From DATDPM01 sp963841995 (GTDB lineage Bacteria > Pseudomonadota > Alphaproteobacteria > DATDPM01): 64,000 nucleotides of DNA. Made by a program: the position numbers and the translations under genes. The notes under the pieces are model-generated. The model ran no database searches. It was not told where the DNA came from and worked only from the letters and a program-made list of their open reading frames with translations. Shown here piece after piece: positions 31,567-40,184 of the stretch; the first letter of the stretch is position 1, and each line of letters begins with the position of its first letter. The stretch is from assembly GCA_963841995.1 (NCBI GenBank), contig CAWJEX010000004.1, positions 142,532-206,531 on the forward strand, written 5' to 3'.

Positions 31567-31740
31567 TTATTGCATCGTCGCGACCTGATCTTGAGGTGAG
31601 GCAAGCGAGTTGAACGTCTGTGGTGCCGGCGGCCGATATCCAAGTGATGAGTGCGGCCTGACGGTGTTGTAGTGGCGCCTCCATTCCTTGATGCGGCGGT
31701 TGTATTGACCCGACTGATGACTCTCTTGATCGCCGACGGA
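31567..31740 (-). pseudogene. second transposase remnant (IS3-like C-terminus)
   Basis: The minus-strand frame ends with IKEWRRHYNTVRPHSSLGY followed by a proline-rich tail, the characteristic C-terminus of IS3-type integrases. Only about 55 residues remain; upstream sequence in the same frame is not transposase-like. Confidence 0.65.
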
Positions 31741-31978
31741 ATACTCGGTCGCCCGCGCCGGGATACGGCCTTCAAGCCGCAGCCTTCGGTTTCGTCCGTT
31801 CTCGAACCGGAACCCCTTTGATCGGCCAAGGTCCTGCCGCCGGAGCCAAAACCGGTGAGAGCTACGGATGAACATTGATATCCGTAGGCCGATCTTGGCG
31901 TCGGAATCTCTGGGACAAAATGTCGGTTGTCGCGGTAAGATCATTCCGGTTAACCGAATTGTTTTCGGCTAGCCTGGA

Positions 31979-32314
31979 ATGCGGCTGGTGAAGAAACATA
32001 CATACAGCGTCAGCATAAAGTTGCGCTGTTGTCGGCAGCGGTTCTTTACCGCGTTCCTGTTGCTTACCGTCTTCGGAATCGGGCTGGCCCATGGCTGGCT
32101 CCATTTGGTCAGCAACGACCACGACGGTCACTTTGCACATAACGACAGCCAGTGTTGCCTCGTTCAAAATCTTGGCGGTGGCATTGCACCGCCTCTCGTC
32201 GAAATACCCCCGCCCGAATTTGTGTCGGTTCTGTTCGCCGTCGCGATCGAATGTGAATGCTACGGCCGGCCGGCTTCTATCGGCTATTCGCCCCGCGATC
32301 CTCCGATAGCCTGA
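31979..32314 (+). CDS. putative DUF2946/CzcI-like exported protein
   Basis: 111 residues: N-terminal hydrophobic segment (about 20-42), then a His/Asp/Cys-rich part (HGWLHLVSNDHDGHFAHND, QCC, ECEC). The layout resembles small periplasmic metal-associated proteins found beside heavy-metal genes. Its place upstream of copC/copD agrees with that, but the family call is only probable. Confidence 0.5.
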   Translation: MRLVKKHTYSVSIKLRCCRQRFFTAFLLLTVFGIGLAHGWLHLVSNDHDGHFAHNDSQCCLVQNLGGGIAPPLVEIPPPEFVSVLFAVAIECECYGRPASIGYSPRDPPIA

Positions 32315-32531
32315 TCTTCATTCCGAGGCCGGGCCGCTGACGCGCGCGTAATTTTCACGCGGCGCAGCTGCTGGCCTTCGCAATCGGATCAGACTCGGAG
32401 AAGCCAGTGACATCGACAACAACTCGTCTCAGGGGTCGCAATGTGGCGCCGCAAGCGGCGCCGTCCGCCGGTCTGCTCCCGCTTTAGCCAGCCTCGGCGT
32501 TCGTTCACCCAATCCCATGATGGAGAATTAC

Positions 32532-33449
32532 ATGTTTCGCTCGTTTTCGGGCTACGCCGCACTAGCCGCGGCAGCCTTCGCCATGTTCGCCGAGCACCAA
32601 GCCTGCGCGCATGGCTTCGCTGGAAGCCGCTTTTTTCCGGCGACCATTCAGACCGACGATCCGTTTGTCGCTGACGAGATGTCTTTCCCCACCGTCACGC
32701 TCAATCCACCGGGCGCCGACGGCTCGCGCGAGACCGATTACGGTCTCGATCTCGCTAAACGACTTACGCCCAAATTCGGCGTCACCATTTCGGACCAGTG
32801 GCGCGTTCTCCGTCCGGGTGATGGCTCGCCTGCGGTCACGGGCTGGGATGCCCTTAAAACAGGGCAGCAATATCAGCTCTTCGTCGATGGTCCGAGTGAA
32901 TCGATGGCGTTGATCGGGCTCGGCGAGACCTGGGCCAATACCGGGCATGGGGGAGCGCTCGGCGGACCGGACTTCACGACCTTGTCGCCAACCTTCGATT
33001 TCGGCAAGGGCATGGGCGATCTGCCGAACTCCCTTTCTTGGCTCCGGCCCTTCGCCATCACCGGCAATCTCAGCGTTGATGTTCCGCTTAAGGCCGAAAG
33101 CCAGGGCTCGCCCAATCCCGATGTCTTCAACGCCGGCTTCGCCATCGAATACAGCCTTATCTATCTCCAGAGCCAGGTGAAGAACATCGGCCTCGGGGCA
33201 CCCTTCAACCGCATGATACCGCTCGTCGAAATCACCTCGAGCACGCCCTTGGACCGGGGTTCGGGGCCAGTTACCGGCTTGATCGCGCCGGGCGTGATCT
33301 GGGCTGGGCAGTACTGTCAGATTGGGGCCGAGGCGCTGGTCCCTTACGGCCAAGGGCAAGGCAGCGGCATTGGCGGAGTCATTCAGCTCCACTTCTTCCT
33401 CGACGATCTCTTTCCCGACAGCATTGGGAGACCGTTGTTCGGAAACTGA
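32532..33449 (+). CDS. putative outer-membrane beta-barrel protein
   Basis: 305 residues with a signal peptide (about 1-28, ending ACAHG) and alternating beta-type sequence through the C-terminus (LVPYGQGQGSGIGGVIQLHFF), like transporter or barrel proteins found with CopC/CopD. The ATG at 32532 has GGAG six bases upstream, preferred over ATG at 32517. It ends 1 base before copC. The exact function is not recognised; a role in metal handling is inferred from context. Confidence 0.6.
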   Translation: MFRSFSGYAALAAAAFAMFAEHQACAHGFAGSRFFPATIQTDDPFVADEMSFPTVTLNPPGADGSRETDYGLDLAKRLTPKFGVTISDQWRVLRPGDGSPAVTGWDALKTGQQYQLFVDGPSESMALIGLGETWANTGHGGALGGPDFTTLSPTFDFGKGMGDLPNSLSWLRPFAITGNLSVDVPLKAESQGSPNPDVFNAGFAIEYSLIYLQSQVKNIGLGAPFNRMIPLVEITSSTPLDRGSGPVTGLIAPGVIWAGQYCQIGAEALVPYGQGQGSGIGGVIQLHFFLDDLFPDSIGRPLFGN

Positions 33450-33450
33450 G

Positions 33451-33822
33451 ATGACTTGCGTTCGGCACTTGAGGCTGGCGTTCGGATTGCTGTTCGTGCT
33501 CGGCACGAACAGCGCCGCCTTCGCCCACGCCTTCCTTGATCACGCCGCTCCACCCGTCGGCTCAACTTTGAGCACGCCGCCCGACAAGGTGCGCATCTGG
33601 TTCACTCAGGAACTCGTGCTCGCTTTCAGCGGCATCGAAGTCATCGACGCGCGGGACCAGCGCGTCGACGACGGAAAGGTTGATCTCGACCCGAACGATC
33701 ACACCTTGCTGACGGTCGGGCTCAAGAAACTGGCCACGGGCAGCTACACGGTGAACTGGCATGTGGTCTCCGTCGATACCCATCGCACCGAAGGCTCGTT
33801 CACCTTCGAGGTGGGCCCATGA
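33451..33822 (+). CDS. copC: periplasmic copper-binding protein CopC
   Basis: A 123-residue CopC: signal peptide to about residue 25, mature N-terminal His in HAFLDHAAPPVGSTL, and the C-terminal SYTVNWHVVSVDTHRTEGSFTFEV with further His ligands. It binds copper in the periplasm and usually works with CopD. It overlaps the next gene by 4 bases. Confidence 0.9.
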   Translation: MTCVRHLRLAFGLLFVLGTNSAAFAHAFLDHAAPPVGSTLSTPPDKVRIWFTQELVLAFSGIEVIDARDQRVDDGKVDLDPNDHTLLTVGLKKLATGSYTVNWHVVSVDTHRTEGSFTFEVGP

Positions 33823-35681
33823 CCGAGATCGTGCTCGCCGTCGCACGCTTCGTGCATTACGCCTCGGCGATCACGCTGTTCGGCAGCCTCTTCTTCGCGG
33901 CGGTCATAGCAAAACCGCATCCGATCGACGCGGCGTTGCGGCGAGCAGCCTGGACCGCGTTGCCGATCCTGGCGTTGTCGGGTGTGCTCTGGTTCCTTGC
34001 ACAAGCCGCGCGAATGAGCGGCAGCCCCTTCGCCAACGCTTTTCAGTCGCAGTTATTGTTGATCGTCCTGCGGCAGACGCCATTCGGTTTCGTTTTTGCC
34101 GCGCGGCTCGTGATGGCCGTCGCCGTGGCGCTGGCGCTCATGGTTCGCAAATCATGGACGGAGTGGATTGCGTTGGTGGGTGCTGCGCTTCTCCTCGCTT
34201 CCCTCGCCTGGGTGGGGCATGCCGTCGGCGAAGAAGGCGTCGACCATGTCATCCATCTCTCCACCGACGTCATTCACTTGCTCGCAGCCGGAGCGTGGCT
34301 CGGCAGCTTGCCCGCATTGGCGCTATTCTTCCACTGCGCAGTCACCGCCGCTTCGCCGGAATGGACCGAGATGGCGCGCCAAGCAACACGTCGCTTCTCG
34401 ACCATGGGTCTGGTCACCGTCGGTTCCTTGCTTGCGACCGGTATTGTGAATACTTGGTATCTTGCCAGTTCCTTGCCCGCCCTCGTCGGGACCGATTACG
34501 GCCGACTGTTGCTCGTGAAGATCGCGTTGTTCGGCGTTATGGTGGCCACCGCCGCGGTCAACCGCCGTGTGTTGACGCCGCGCTTGGCGACCGCACCGGG
34601 CGACGCGTTGCGGCAGCTCCGACGCAACAGCCTGATCGAAGCCGGGCTCGGCATTCTCGTCATCGCCATTGTCGCGTGGTTAGGCAATGCCGTGCCGGGC
34701 AATCATCAACAACCGGTCTGGGCTTACCCGTTTCGTTACAGTGGCGATGCATTCTCCGAGCCCGAACAGCGCGGCGCATTGTGGCTGGCCATCACCGGCG
34801 TGGGGTTTGGCCTGTTGGTCGCCGCCGTCGGCTTTGCTGTTCGACGGCTATGGGGCATTCTGGCTGTGCTTGCGCTCGCCGTCGCGATTTTCTTCATCCC
34901 GGCTTTCCGGGTTCTTATCGTTCCCGCCTATCCGACGAGTTTCTTTAACTCACCAACCGGTTACACGGCGCATTCGGTCGCCGTCGGTGCCCGCAGCTTC
35001 GCGCAGAATTGCGCCGCCTGCCACGGACCGGAGGGGCGCGGCGACGGCCCGCTCGCCAAAACTCTTCCCATCGCGCCGGCGGATCTCGCCGCCGCACACA
35101 TTTACGGACATCTCCCGGGCGATCTTTTTTGGTGGATCTCGAACGGCGTTTCCGGCACGCCGATGCCAGCCTTCGCCCAAACCGTTGATGAGGAGAAACG
35201 CTGGGATCTGATCGATTTCATTCTCGCCAACGCCGATGGCACGCGCGCAGCGCAAGGGACACCAGCTCAGGCGCCCGACTTCGCCATTCAATGTCCCGGC
35301 GGTGGTGCGTTTGGTTCGCTGCGTGCAAGCGCCGGACATATCATCCACCTGGTTTTCGCTGGCGCAGATGATATGGTGCGCCTCGCAAACCTCCGTTCAC
35401 TCAATTTCGGTGCCGATGTTATCACGGTGGTGGCGACCAACGCTCCCGCGGTGCAAGATTTTTGCCTCGCGCCCGGAGACGATCTCGCCGCCGCCTTTGC
35501 GCTTTATCTTCCTGATCGCAATAGAGGCGTTGCCGGAGCCGAATTCCTGATCGACGGCAAGGGATGGCTCCGCGATTCCTGGCAAACGCCCCCCGATGCC
35601 GAAATGCTTCGTAATGCGATCGAGACCGTCCGGAGCCAGCCGGTGACCGTGTCGCCCCGTCCAACCGGGCACCATCACTAG
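33819..35681 (+). CDS. CopD-like copper permease fused to cytochrome c
   Basis: 620 residues. Residues about 1-385 are a polytopic membrane region with the CopD domain. Residues about 390-475 form a cytochrome c domain with heme motif CAACH and distal GTPMPAF. A C-terminal extension (about 480-620) ends in a His tail (GHHH) and may be another copper-binding domain. It probably links copper import with redox chemistry at the periplasmic face. It is coupled to copC by an ATGA overlap. Confidence 0.85.
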   Translation: MTEIVLAVARFVHYASAITLFGSLFFAAVIAKPHPIDAALRRAAWTALPILALSGVLWFLAQAARMSGSPFANAFQSQLLLIVLRQTPFGFVFAARLVMAVAVALALMVRKSWTEWIALVGAALLLASLAWVGHAVGEEGVDHVIHLSTDVIHLLAAGAWLGSLPALALFFHCAVTAASPEWTEMARQATRRFSTMGLVTVGSLLATGIVNTWYLASSLPALVGTDYGRLLLVKIALFGVMVATAAVNRRVLTPRLATAPGDALRQLRRNSLIEAGLGILVIAIVAWLGNAVPGNHQQPVWAYPFRYSGDAFSEPEQRGALWLAITGVGFGLLVAAVGFAVRRLWGILAVLALAVAIFFIPAFRVLIVPAYPTSFFNSPTGYTAHSVAVGARSFAQNCAACHGPEGRGDGPLAKTLPIAPADLAAAHIYGHLPGDLFWWISNGVSGTPMPAFAQTVDEEKRWDLIDFILANADGTRAAQGTPAQAPDFAIQCPGGGAFGSLRASAGHIIHLVFAGADDMVRLANLRSLNFGADVITVVATNAPAVQDFCLAPGDDLAAAFALYLPDRNRGVAGAEFLIDGKGWLRDSWQTPPDAEMLRNAIETVRSQPVTVSPRPTGHHH

Positions 35682-35755
35682 GCGAAATGCGGGCGCCGCT
35701 CGCTCGGCTCAAAAAAGCATCAACGCGAGCGAAGCGTGAGCACAAGAGAAAACTG

Positions 35756-35832
35756 CTAGAGCGGCCGCTTTCCCGGACCTAGGCCAGATGAAGCCCGAGC
35801 AGCTGGAGATCGCGCGGCTCAGGATGCCGAAA
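35756..35832 (+). pseudogene. IS3 OrfA fragment
   Basis: A short stretch that translates as AAFPGLGQMKPEQLEIARLR, matching the internal part of IS3-family OrfA proteins. Nothing else of the element is visible; the rest of the 240-base gap before the next gene holds nothing I recognise. Confidence 0.55.
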
Positions 35833-35921
35833 GCGCCAAACCAAGTGAACTGCGGACGCCAGAGATCAATCAATGACCTTATCACGGTTTAAATTACCAA
35901 TTCTCAGACTACACCAGCTAC

Positions 35922-36569
35922 ATGGCGACACAAATGAGGGGTAAGAAATTTATTGCGACAGCAGCCAATGGAGAGGACAAGACCGCGGAGCTAACTAATT
36001 TTGCCAGCTTCATCGGCCTTGAGGCCGCAGCGCTTGGCCGATACAGCATGCTTTTGGTGCTTGAGTTATTCGGTGGGCTCAAATCAGGGCGATTAAACCC
36101 AGCGAAGGTCGTGCACGAGATAAAGGCTTTGGAAGGAATTGGGGTGCGAAGCCAACTAAAACCACCTGGCCCGTTCAAACACCCGCCGTTGAAAGGGCTG
36201 TGGCACAAGCACTACCTAGAGGACGGGCTGGGTGCGATGGCGATCAATCTGAAAAAAGCAATTGGTAAATATGGCCTGCCGTTGTTCAAACAACGTATGC
36301 GCGAAGCGCAGAAAGCAGGAGAGGAGCGCTACGTCTCCATGGAGGACTGCAAGTCACTCGCGGATGACGCGGTGCAGGGAAACTGGATGCGATTGGCCGG
36401 TGACAAGGCGTTAACCGGTGAATGGATTGTCTATGCGCAGCATGAGCGGGCGAACTACTATCTCTGCTTAGGCAAGCACGACAGCGGGGATGACAATCTT
36501 CGAAAACAGATCGAGGCCTTGTGCTGCCAGGAGTTTCCGTTTCTTATAACGTTGCTTGCCGCTGCTTAA
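35922..36569 (+). CDS. hypothetical protein, 215 residues
   Basis: Lysine-rich, soluble, alpha-helical by composition, without signal peptide. Recognisable features are limited: MRGKKFIATAANGEDKTAELT at the N-terminus and two Cys near the C-terminus (LCCQEF). Codon use is less GC-rich than the core genes, consistent with island cargo. I do not recognise a family. Confidence 0.6.
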   Translation: MATQMRGKKFIATAANGEDKTAELTNFASFIGLEAAALGRYSMLLVLELFGGLKSGRLNPAKVVHEIKALEGIGVRSQLKPPGPFKHPPLKGLWHKHYLEDGLGAMAINLKKAIGKYGLPLFKQRMREAQKAGEERYVSMEDCKSLADDAVQGNWMRLAGDKALTGEWIVYAQHERANYYLCLGKHDSGDDNLRKQIEALCCQEFPFLITLLAAA

Positions 36570-36616
36570 CGTACGATTTTTTCATTTTCTGAGACAAGCC
36601 CACATTGCTGTCAATC

Positions 36617-36647
36617 GGGTACCTGCAAGCATACCTTGCAGGTACCC
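36617..36647. repeat. 13-bp perfect inverted repeat
   Basis: GGGTACCTGCAAG and its exact complement are separated by 5 bases. It lies 48 bases after the preceding gene and has no T-tract, so it is either a weak terminator or a protein-binding or recombination site. Confidence 0.6.
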
Positions 36648-36732
36648 TCCGGCTTTTGGCCTACGGCGGATATTTACCTCAACCGTTGAACGTCTGCTTC
36701 CTGGAGGCTTGGACGACCGCTTCGGGTCAAAA

Positions 36733-37226
36733 TGCGAAATAACGACACCCGGTGTTCGGTGTCCGGTTAGCGGCCAAACCAGAACAGACTCAGCGTATAA
36801 TCGAGGGCAAAACGGGGAGCAGGTCGAGTCGGTAGCCGTGAGTCGGAAACCAACGGATTCCAGGGCGACTTTAGGCCCGCGAAGAGGGGTCACCATGACC
36901 GGGAAAACGTCAGACTCGTCTTCGGGTAAAAATAACAGACTCTATACAAATAACGTACATATTCTGACAGACTCCAGTCTGACACCCCATTGATATTCAA
37001 CGATTCTCGGCTAACTCTTAATCAGCGTGTCCCAGGTTCGAGTCCTGGTGCGCCCACCAATAACCTTGTGAATTCTCAACGAGAAACGCCCGATTGCTGA
37101 CAAGCCGTGACGTGATTTGTCAGACCGAAAGTCTGACAAAACGGCAATTCGTCAGAGAAAGAAGTCTGCTGGCGCGTTGATTTTCAACGTGGAAAAGCTC
37201 AAGCGCAGCTGATTCCGAATCAGTGG
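36733..37226. repeat. island junction repeat 1 (left arm, tRNA core, right arm)
   Basis: About 490 bases nearly identical to 43168-43668. Left arm 36733-37008 contains several CAGACTC/GTCTGAC sites; core 37009-37059 is the 3' part of tRNA-Lys; right arm 37060-37226 holds the inverted repeat TTGTCAGAC (37117-37125) / GTCTGACAA (37131-37139) and a second GTCAGA...GTCTG pair. The layout is that of a phage- or island-type att site with arm sites on both sides. Confidence 0.85.
37009..37059 (+). other. tRNA-Lys 3' fragment 1 (att core)
   Basis: Matches the intact tRNA from the anticodon stem to ACCA, but the T-stem is CCAGG/CCTGG instead of GCAGG/CCTGC, a compensated base-pair change. It comes from a different tRNA-Lys version than the local one. 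It has no 5' half, so it is not a tRNA gene. Confidence 0.85.
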
Positions 37227-37591
37227 CTCAACCAGTCTCTTGTTCACCTGCGTATTCTGCTCCAAACGCGCCGTGCGTCCGCACTCGTCGCTTGGCTATC
37301 GACCGTCGGCGCGAGAGGCTATTTGCTGGGCGGCCTCGCTAGCCTCGTTGCCGGGCGCGAGGCCAGGCTAACCAACCGGTGACACCGACACCGTCCCTAA
37401 CCCAACATTCCAAGTGGACCACTCGGTGGGGCCGGTCATCCCATCATCGAGCCGGGATTGGGGCAATGGGTGGTAACGATCTCGCCGCTCTCAAGGCGCA
37501 CATTGGCGAGAAAGCGTTTGTATCAGCGCAGCAGCGTGGCCGGCACCAAGGGCCTGCGGAAGTTCATCGGTTCGGGCGATTAGTTCTCGTA

Positions 37592-38974
37592 CTATTTGCC
37601 GAGCGCAACCTTGGTTATGGCAATGTCCTCGGGGCAGGAGCAATACTTGAACGGGCATATCACCGGCCGCAACATCTGTTTGGGAATCTCGGCGTCGCGA
37701 TAAATATTCGCCTTTTCGTTGCGGTGGCCGCGGAAACAAACGGCGCGGCTCATAAAGCCGTCCCAATCGATCGTGATCATCTCGACGCCGGCGTAACAAC
37801 CCATGCCCTTGAACCGGTTGAGCTTGCGCGCAATGAGTTCGTTGGCGGCGAATTCGCGCCGTTCGACGCGCGGCTCATCGGGTCCGTCGCGGAGAAAATC
37901 GACGATGATCGGCTGGTCGATGTCTTCCTCGTCGTAAACCTCGGAAAGCCAAGCCAAATCTTCCGGCGTATAACGCTCGTCGATTTCCTTGCCGAGATCC
38001 TTGCGCATGGTCTTGACGATCAATTGCAGCCGTTCCTTGCAATGCGGCCCAAGCTCATGGGCAAGCCTTCTCACCTCTGTCATGCGTTCGGGATTGGCCA
38101 GCAACCGGATCTGAACAGTGGCGCCCTTGTCGGAAAGGAATCGCGCGTTATCCAGGAGTTGGTCGATCTGCGTGAACTCAAAGTGAATCGAGGCGTCAAA
38201 TTGCAAGAGATCCGCGTGCTCCGCCGTCCGATCCATGAGATCCCGGTAGAATCGTGGCTTGCGGCTCAGATTTGTTTCCGTGCGAAGAGTGGTCAGATTT
38301 GGAATGTTCTCCGCCAAATGCGCGACGAAGTCGATATAACCGGGATGGATGGACGGCTCCCCTCCGGTAAGCACGATCTTGACGTCGGGCCGGCCAAGCT
38401 TTGCGATCTTACCGGCAGCGGCGACGAGGTACGCCAGCGGCGGATATTTGGCCCTGTTGTCGTACACCGGGCAATAGGAACAAGTGAAGTTGCAATGGCC
38501 GGTGATGAACCAATTTATAGTGATGATGGAGCCGGGGCTATGGCCGCGATAGCTCACGCGCTGAATCGATCCCGCCTTGTCTGCAGGATCCACGACGCCG
38601 GTTGTCTGCGATTCGCCGCCGTTGTTCAAATGCACGGCGAACAAGTCGAGCAGATTTCGGACTCTCTCGGTAATGGGCGGCGTCCCGGCTGGCGATTCGA
38701 GAAAGACTTGGAACTGGCGGCCGGCGTTTTTCAGATCGCCACGCTTGTACGCCGCGATCCCGTAGTAGAGCCGTGCCAATGCGTGCCGCGAGTCGCGCTT
38801 CAATACGGCACTGCATTCGCGCAAGGTCTCGGTAATCTTGCCCTGGCGTAAATAGCGGGCGGCCTTGGGTACGCCTTCGTCCCCATTGCCCTCGGCGAGC
38901 AGGATCGCATCCTCGGTCAAATCGCGGATTTCGTCGGCGATCGTGTTAGGATTTATCAATGTACTGTCCGCCAA
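37592..38974 (-). CDS. radical SAM protein with TPR-like N-terminus
   Basis: 460 residues. An N-terminal helical TPR-like region (about 30-110) precedes a radical SAM core whose cluster motif is CNFTCSYC (near residue 160), followed by the GGEP motif in VLTGGEPSIHPGY. Cys-rich C-terminal segments (CYAG, CFRG, CPFKYCSCPED) suggest an auxiliary Fe-S cluster, as in SPASM/twitch-type enzymes. The substrate is unknown; no peptide precursor or partner enzyme is obvious next to it. Confidence 0.82.
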   Translation of the reverse strand: MADSTLINPNTIADEIRDLTEDAILLAEGNGDEGVPKAARYLRQGKITETLRECSAVLKRDSRHALARLYYGIAAYKRGDLKNAGRQFQVFLESPAGTPPITERVRNLLDLFAVHLNNGGESQTTGVVDPADKAGSIQRVSYRGHSPGSIITINWFITGHCNFTCSYCPVYDNRAKYPPLAYLVAAAGKIAKLGRPDVKIVLTGGEPSIHPGYIDFVAHLAENIPNLTTLRTETNLSRKPRFYRDLMDRTAEHADLLQFDASIHFEFTQIDQLLDNARFLSDKGATVQIRLLANPERMTEVRRLAHELGPHCKERLQLIVKTMRKDLGKEIDERYTPEDLAWLSEVYDEEDIDQPIIVDFLRDGPDEPRVERREFAANELIARKLNRFKGMGCYAGVEMITIDWDGFMSRAVCFRGHRNEKANIYRDAEIPKQMLRPVICPFKYCSCPEDIAITKVALGK

Positions 38975-39097
38975 GCTGTCCGACTGACTGAATCATACAA
39001 CTCGGTATTACAATTGTGGAGAAACCGGGTTAATGAACTGTGATTGCCGCCCAAGTTCTGGTGCGGCACGGGGTTACAGCGCAGCATCCGAGGTTGC

Positions 39098-39251
39098 AGG
39101 ATGACTTTAGGCCCGCGAAGAGGGCCTTGATGACCGGAAAAACGTCAGACTCGTTTTCGGATAAAAACGACAGACTCCGTACAAATAACGTACATATTCT
39201 GACAGACTCCAGTCTGACACCCCATTGATATTCCACGATTTTCGGCTGACT
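39098..39251. repeat. island junction repeat 2 (left arm only)
   Basis: Matches the left arm of the other junctions from GACTTTAGGCCCGC through the first bases of the tRNA core (GGCTGACT, ending 39251). The match then stops and cas1 sequence begins. The tRNA 3' end and right arm are missing, so this is a deleted or aberrantly resolved junction. Confidence 0.8.
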
Positions 39252-40175
39252 TGGCGCTTTTTCCAAGGGGACTGGCGCCTGCCGTCCCGCATCGTCCTGC
39301 TCGACGCCGATGGCGCACTGTCGCTCGATGCGCTCTCTTGGTTGTCAAATCACCGCGTGCCGCTCATTCAAATCAATTGGCGTGGCGAGGTTGTTCACGT
39401 CATTGGTGACAATCCGACCGCGGTGGACCCAGTGCTCGCAAAGGCCCAACTGGACGCACGGAAAAACTGCGCCAGTCTTCGCATCGCGCGAAGGCTTATT
39501 GTTGAAAAAATAGAGAACAGTATCGAAACGCTTCGTCATTTTCTGCCGTCATCACGTGTTACCGGTTCCATACTGGATAAGCTGAAGCACGGAGCGGACC
39601 TGATAAATCAGAAAACGCCAGAGACGTTCAGCCATTTGATGGGTATCGAGGCACGGGCCGGAGGCGTGTATTTCAGGGCACTTCGCTTTCTTCACCTCCA
39701 GTGGAAGGGGGTCGATCGACGCCCGATTCCTGATGATTGGAACCGGATCGGACGGCGCGCATCGAAAGTGGCCAGCAGACTTTACTCCAACCGTAACGCC
39801 ACCCATCCGTTCAACGCGATGCTCAATTATGCATACGCTATCCTCGAAACCCAGATGCGGACGCATATTGTCGCTGCAGGCCTCGATCCGACGATCGGGT
39901 TTTTCCATGGAAGTTATGACGGCAAACAGGGATTGGTTTACGACCTCATGGAACCATTGAGACCGGTTGTGGACCGCCAACTGTTGGAGTTCGCGCAGAA
40001 GCATACCTTCTCGCCGGGGGATTTCACGCTGACGAGCACTGGGGTATGTAGGCTAAATCCGCAGTTGGCGCGGAATGTCGTTCGGGCGATTGATGTCTCG
40101 TATGACGCTAGCAATACGGTGAATCGATTCCTATCGGAGCTGCACAAAGCACGAGACTCAGCGCACTGGGATTAG
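39225..40175 (+). CDS. cas1: solo Cas1 integrase, N-terminus replaced at att site
   Basis: A 316-residue Cas1 homologue, the integrase of CRISPR adaptation and casposons. The N-terminal domain keeps SRIVLLDADGALSLDALSWL and INWRGEVV; the catalytic domain has Glu142 (MGIEARAG), His228 (GFFHGS) and the acidic run Asp240/Glu243/Asp250 in YDLMEPLRPVVD. The first nine or so residues, from a TTG in the junction arm, are encoded by repeat DNA, and roughly 25-45 residues of a normal Cas1 N-terminus are missing. No cas2, other cas gene or CRISPR array is visible in the window. Confidence 0.85.
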   Translation: MIFHDFRLTWRFFQGDWRLPSRIVLLDADGALSLDALSWLSNHRVPLIQINWRGEVVHVIGDNPTAVDPVLAKAQLDARKNCASLRIARRLIVEKIENSIETLRHFLPSSRVTGSILDKLKHGADLINQKTPETFSHLMGIEARAGGVYFRALRFLHLQWKGVDRRPIPDDWNRIGRRASKVASRLYSNRNATHPFNAMLNYAYAILETQMRTHIVAAGLDPTIGFFHGSYDGKQGLVYDLMEPLRPVVDRQLLEFAQKHTFSPGDFTLTSTGVCRLNPQLARNVVRAIDVSYDASNTVNRFLSELHKARDSAHWD

Positions 40176-40184
40176 CAAAGCAGC

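Larger units (their letters stand above)
28036..37059. mobile_element. tRNA-Lys island unit 1
   Basis: Bounded by the intact tRNA-Lys and the 3' tRNA-Lys fragment at 37009-37059. Cargo: znuB-znuC-znuA-type metal importer, transposase remnants, a DUF2946/CzcI-like protein, a beta-barrel-like protein, copC, copD-cytochrome c and one unknown. No integrase is seen. Unlike the other junctions, the bases directly after the intact tRNA lack the conserved right arm, so this unit's left end has diverged or been deleted. Confidence 0.7.
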
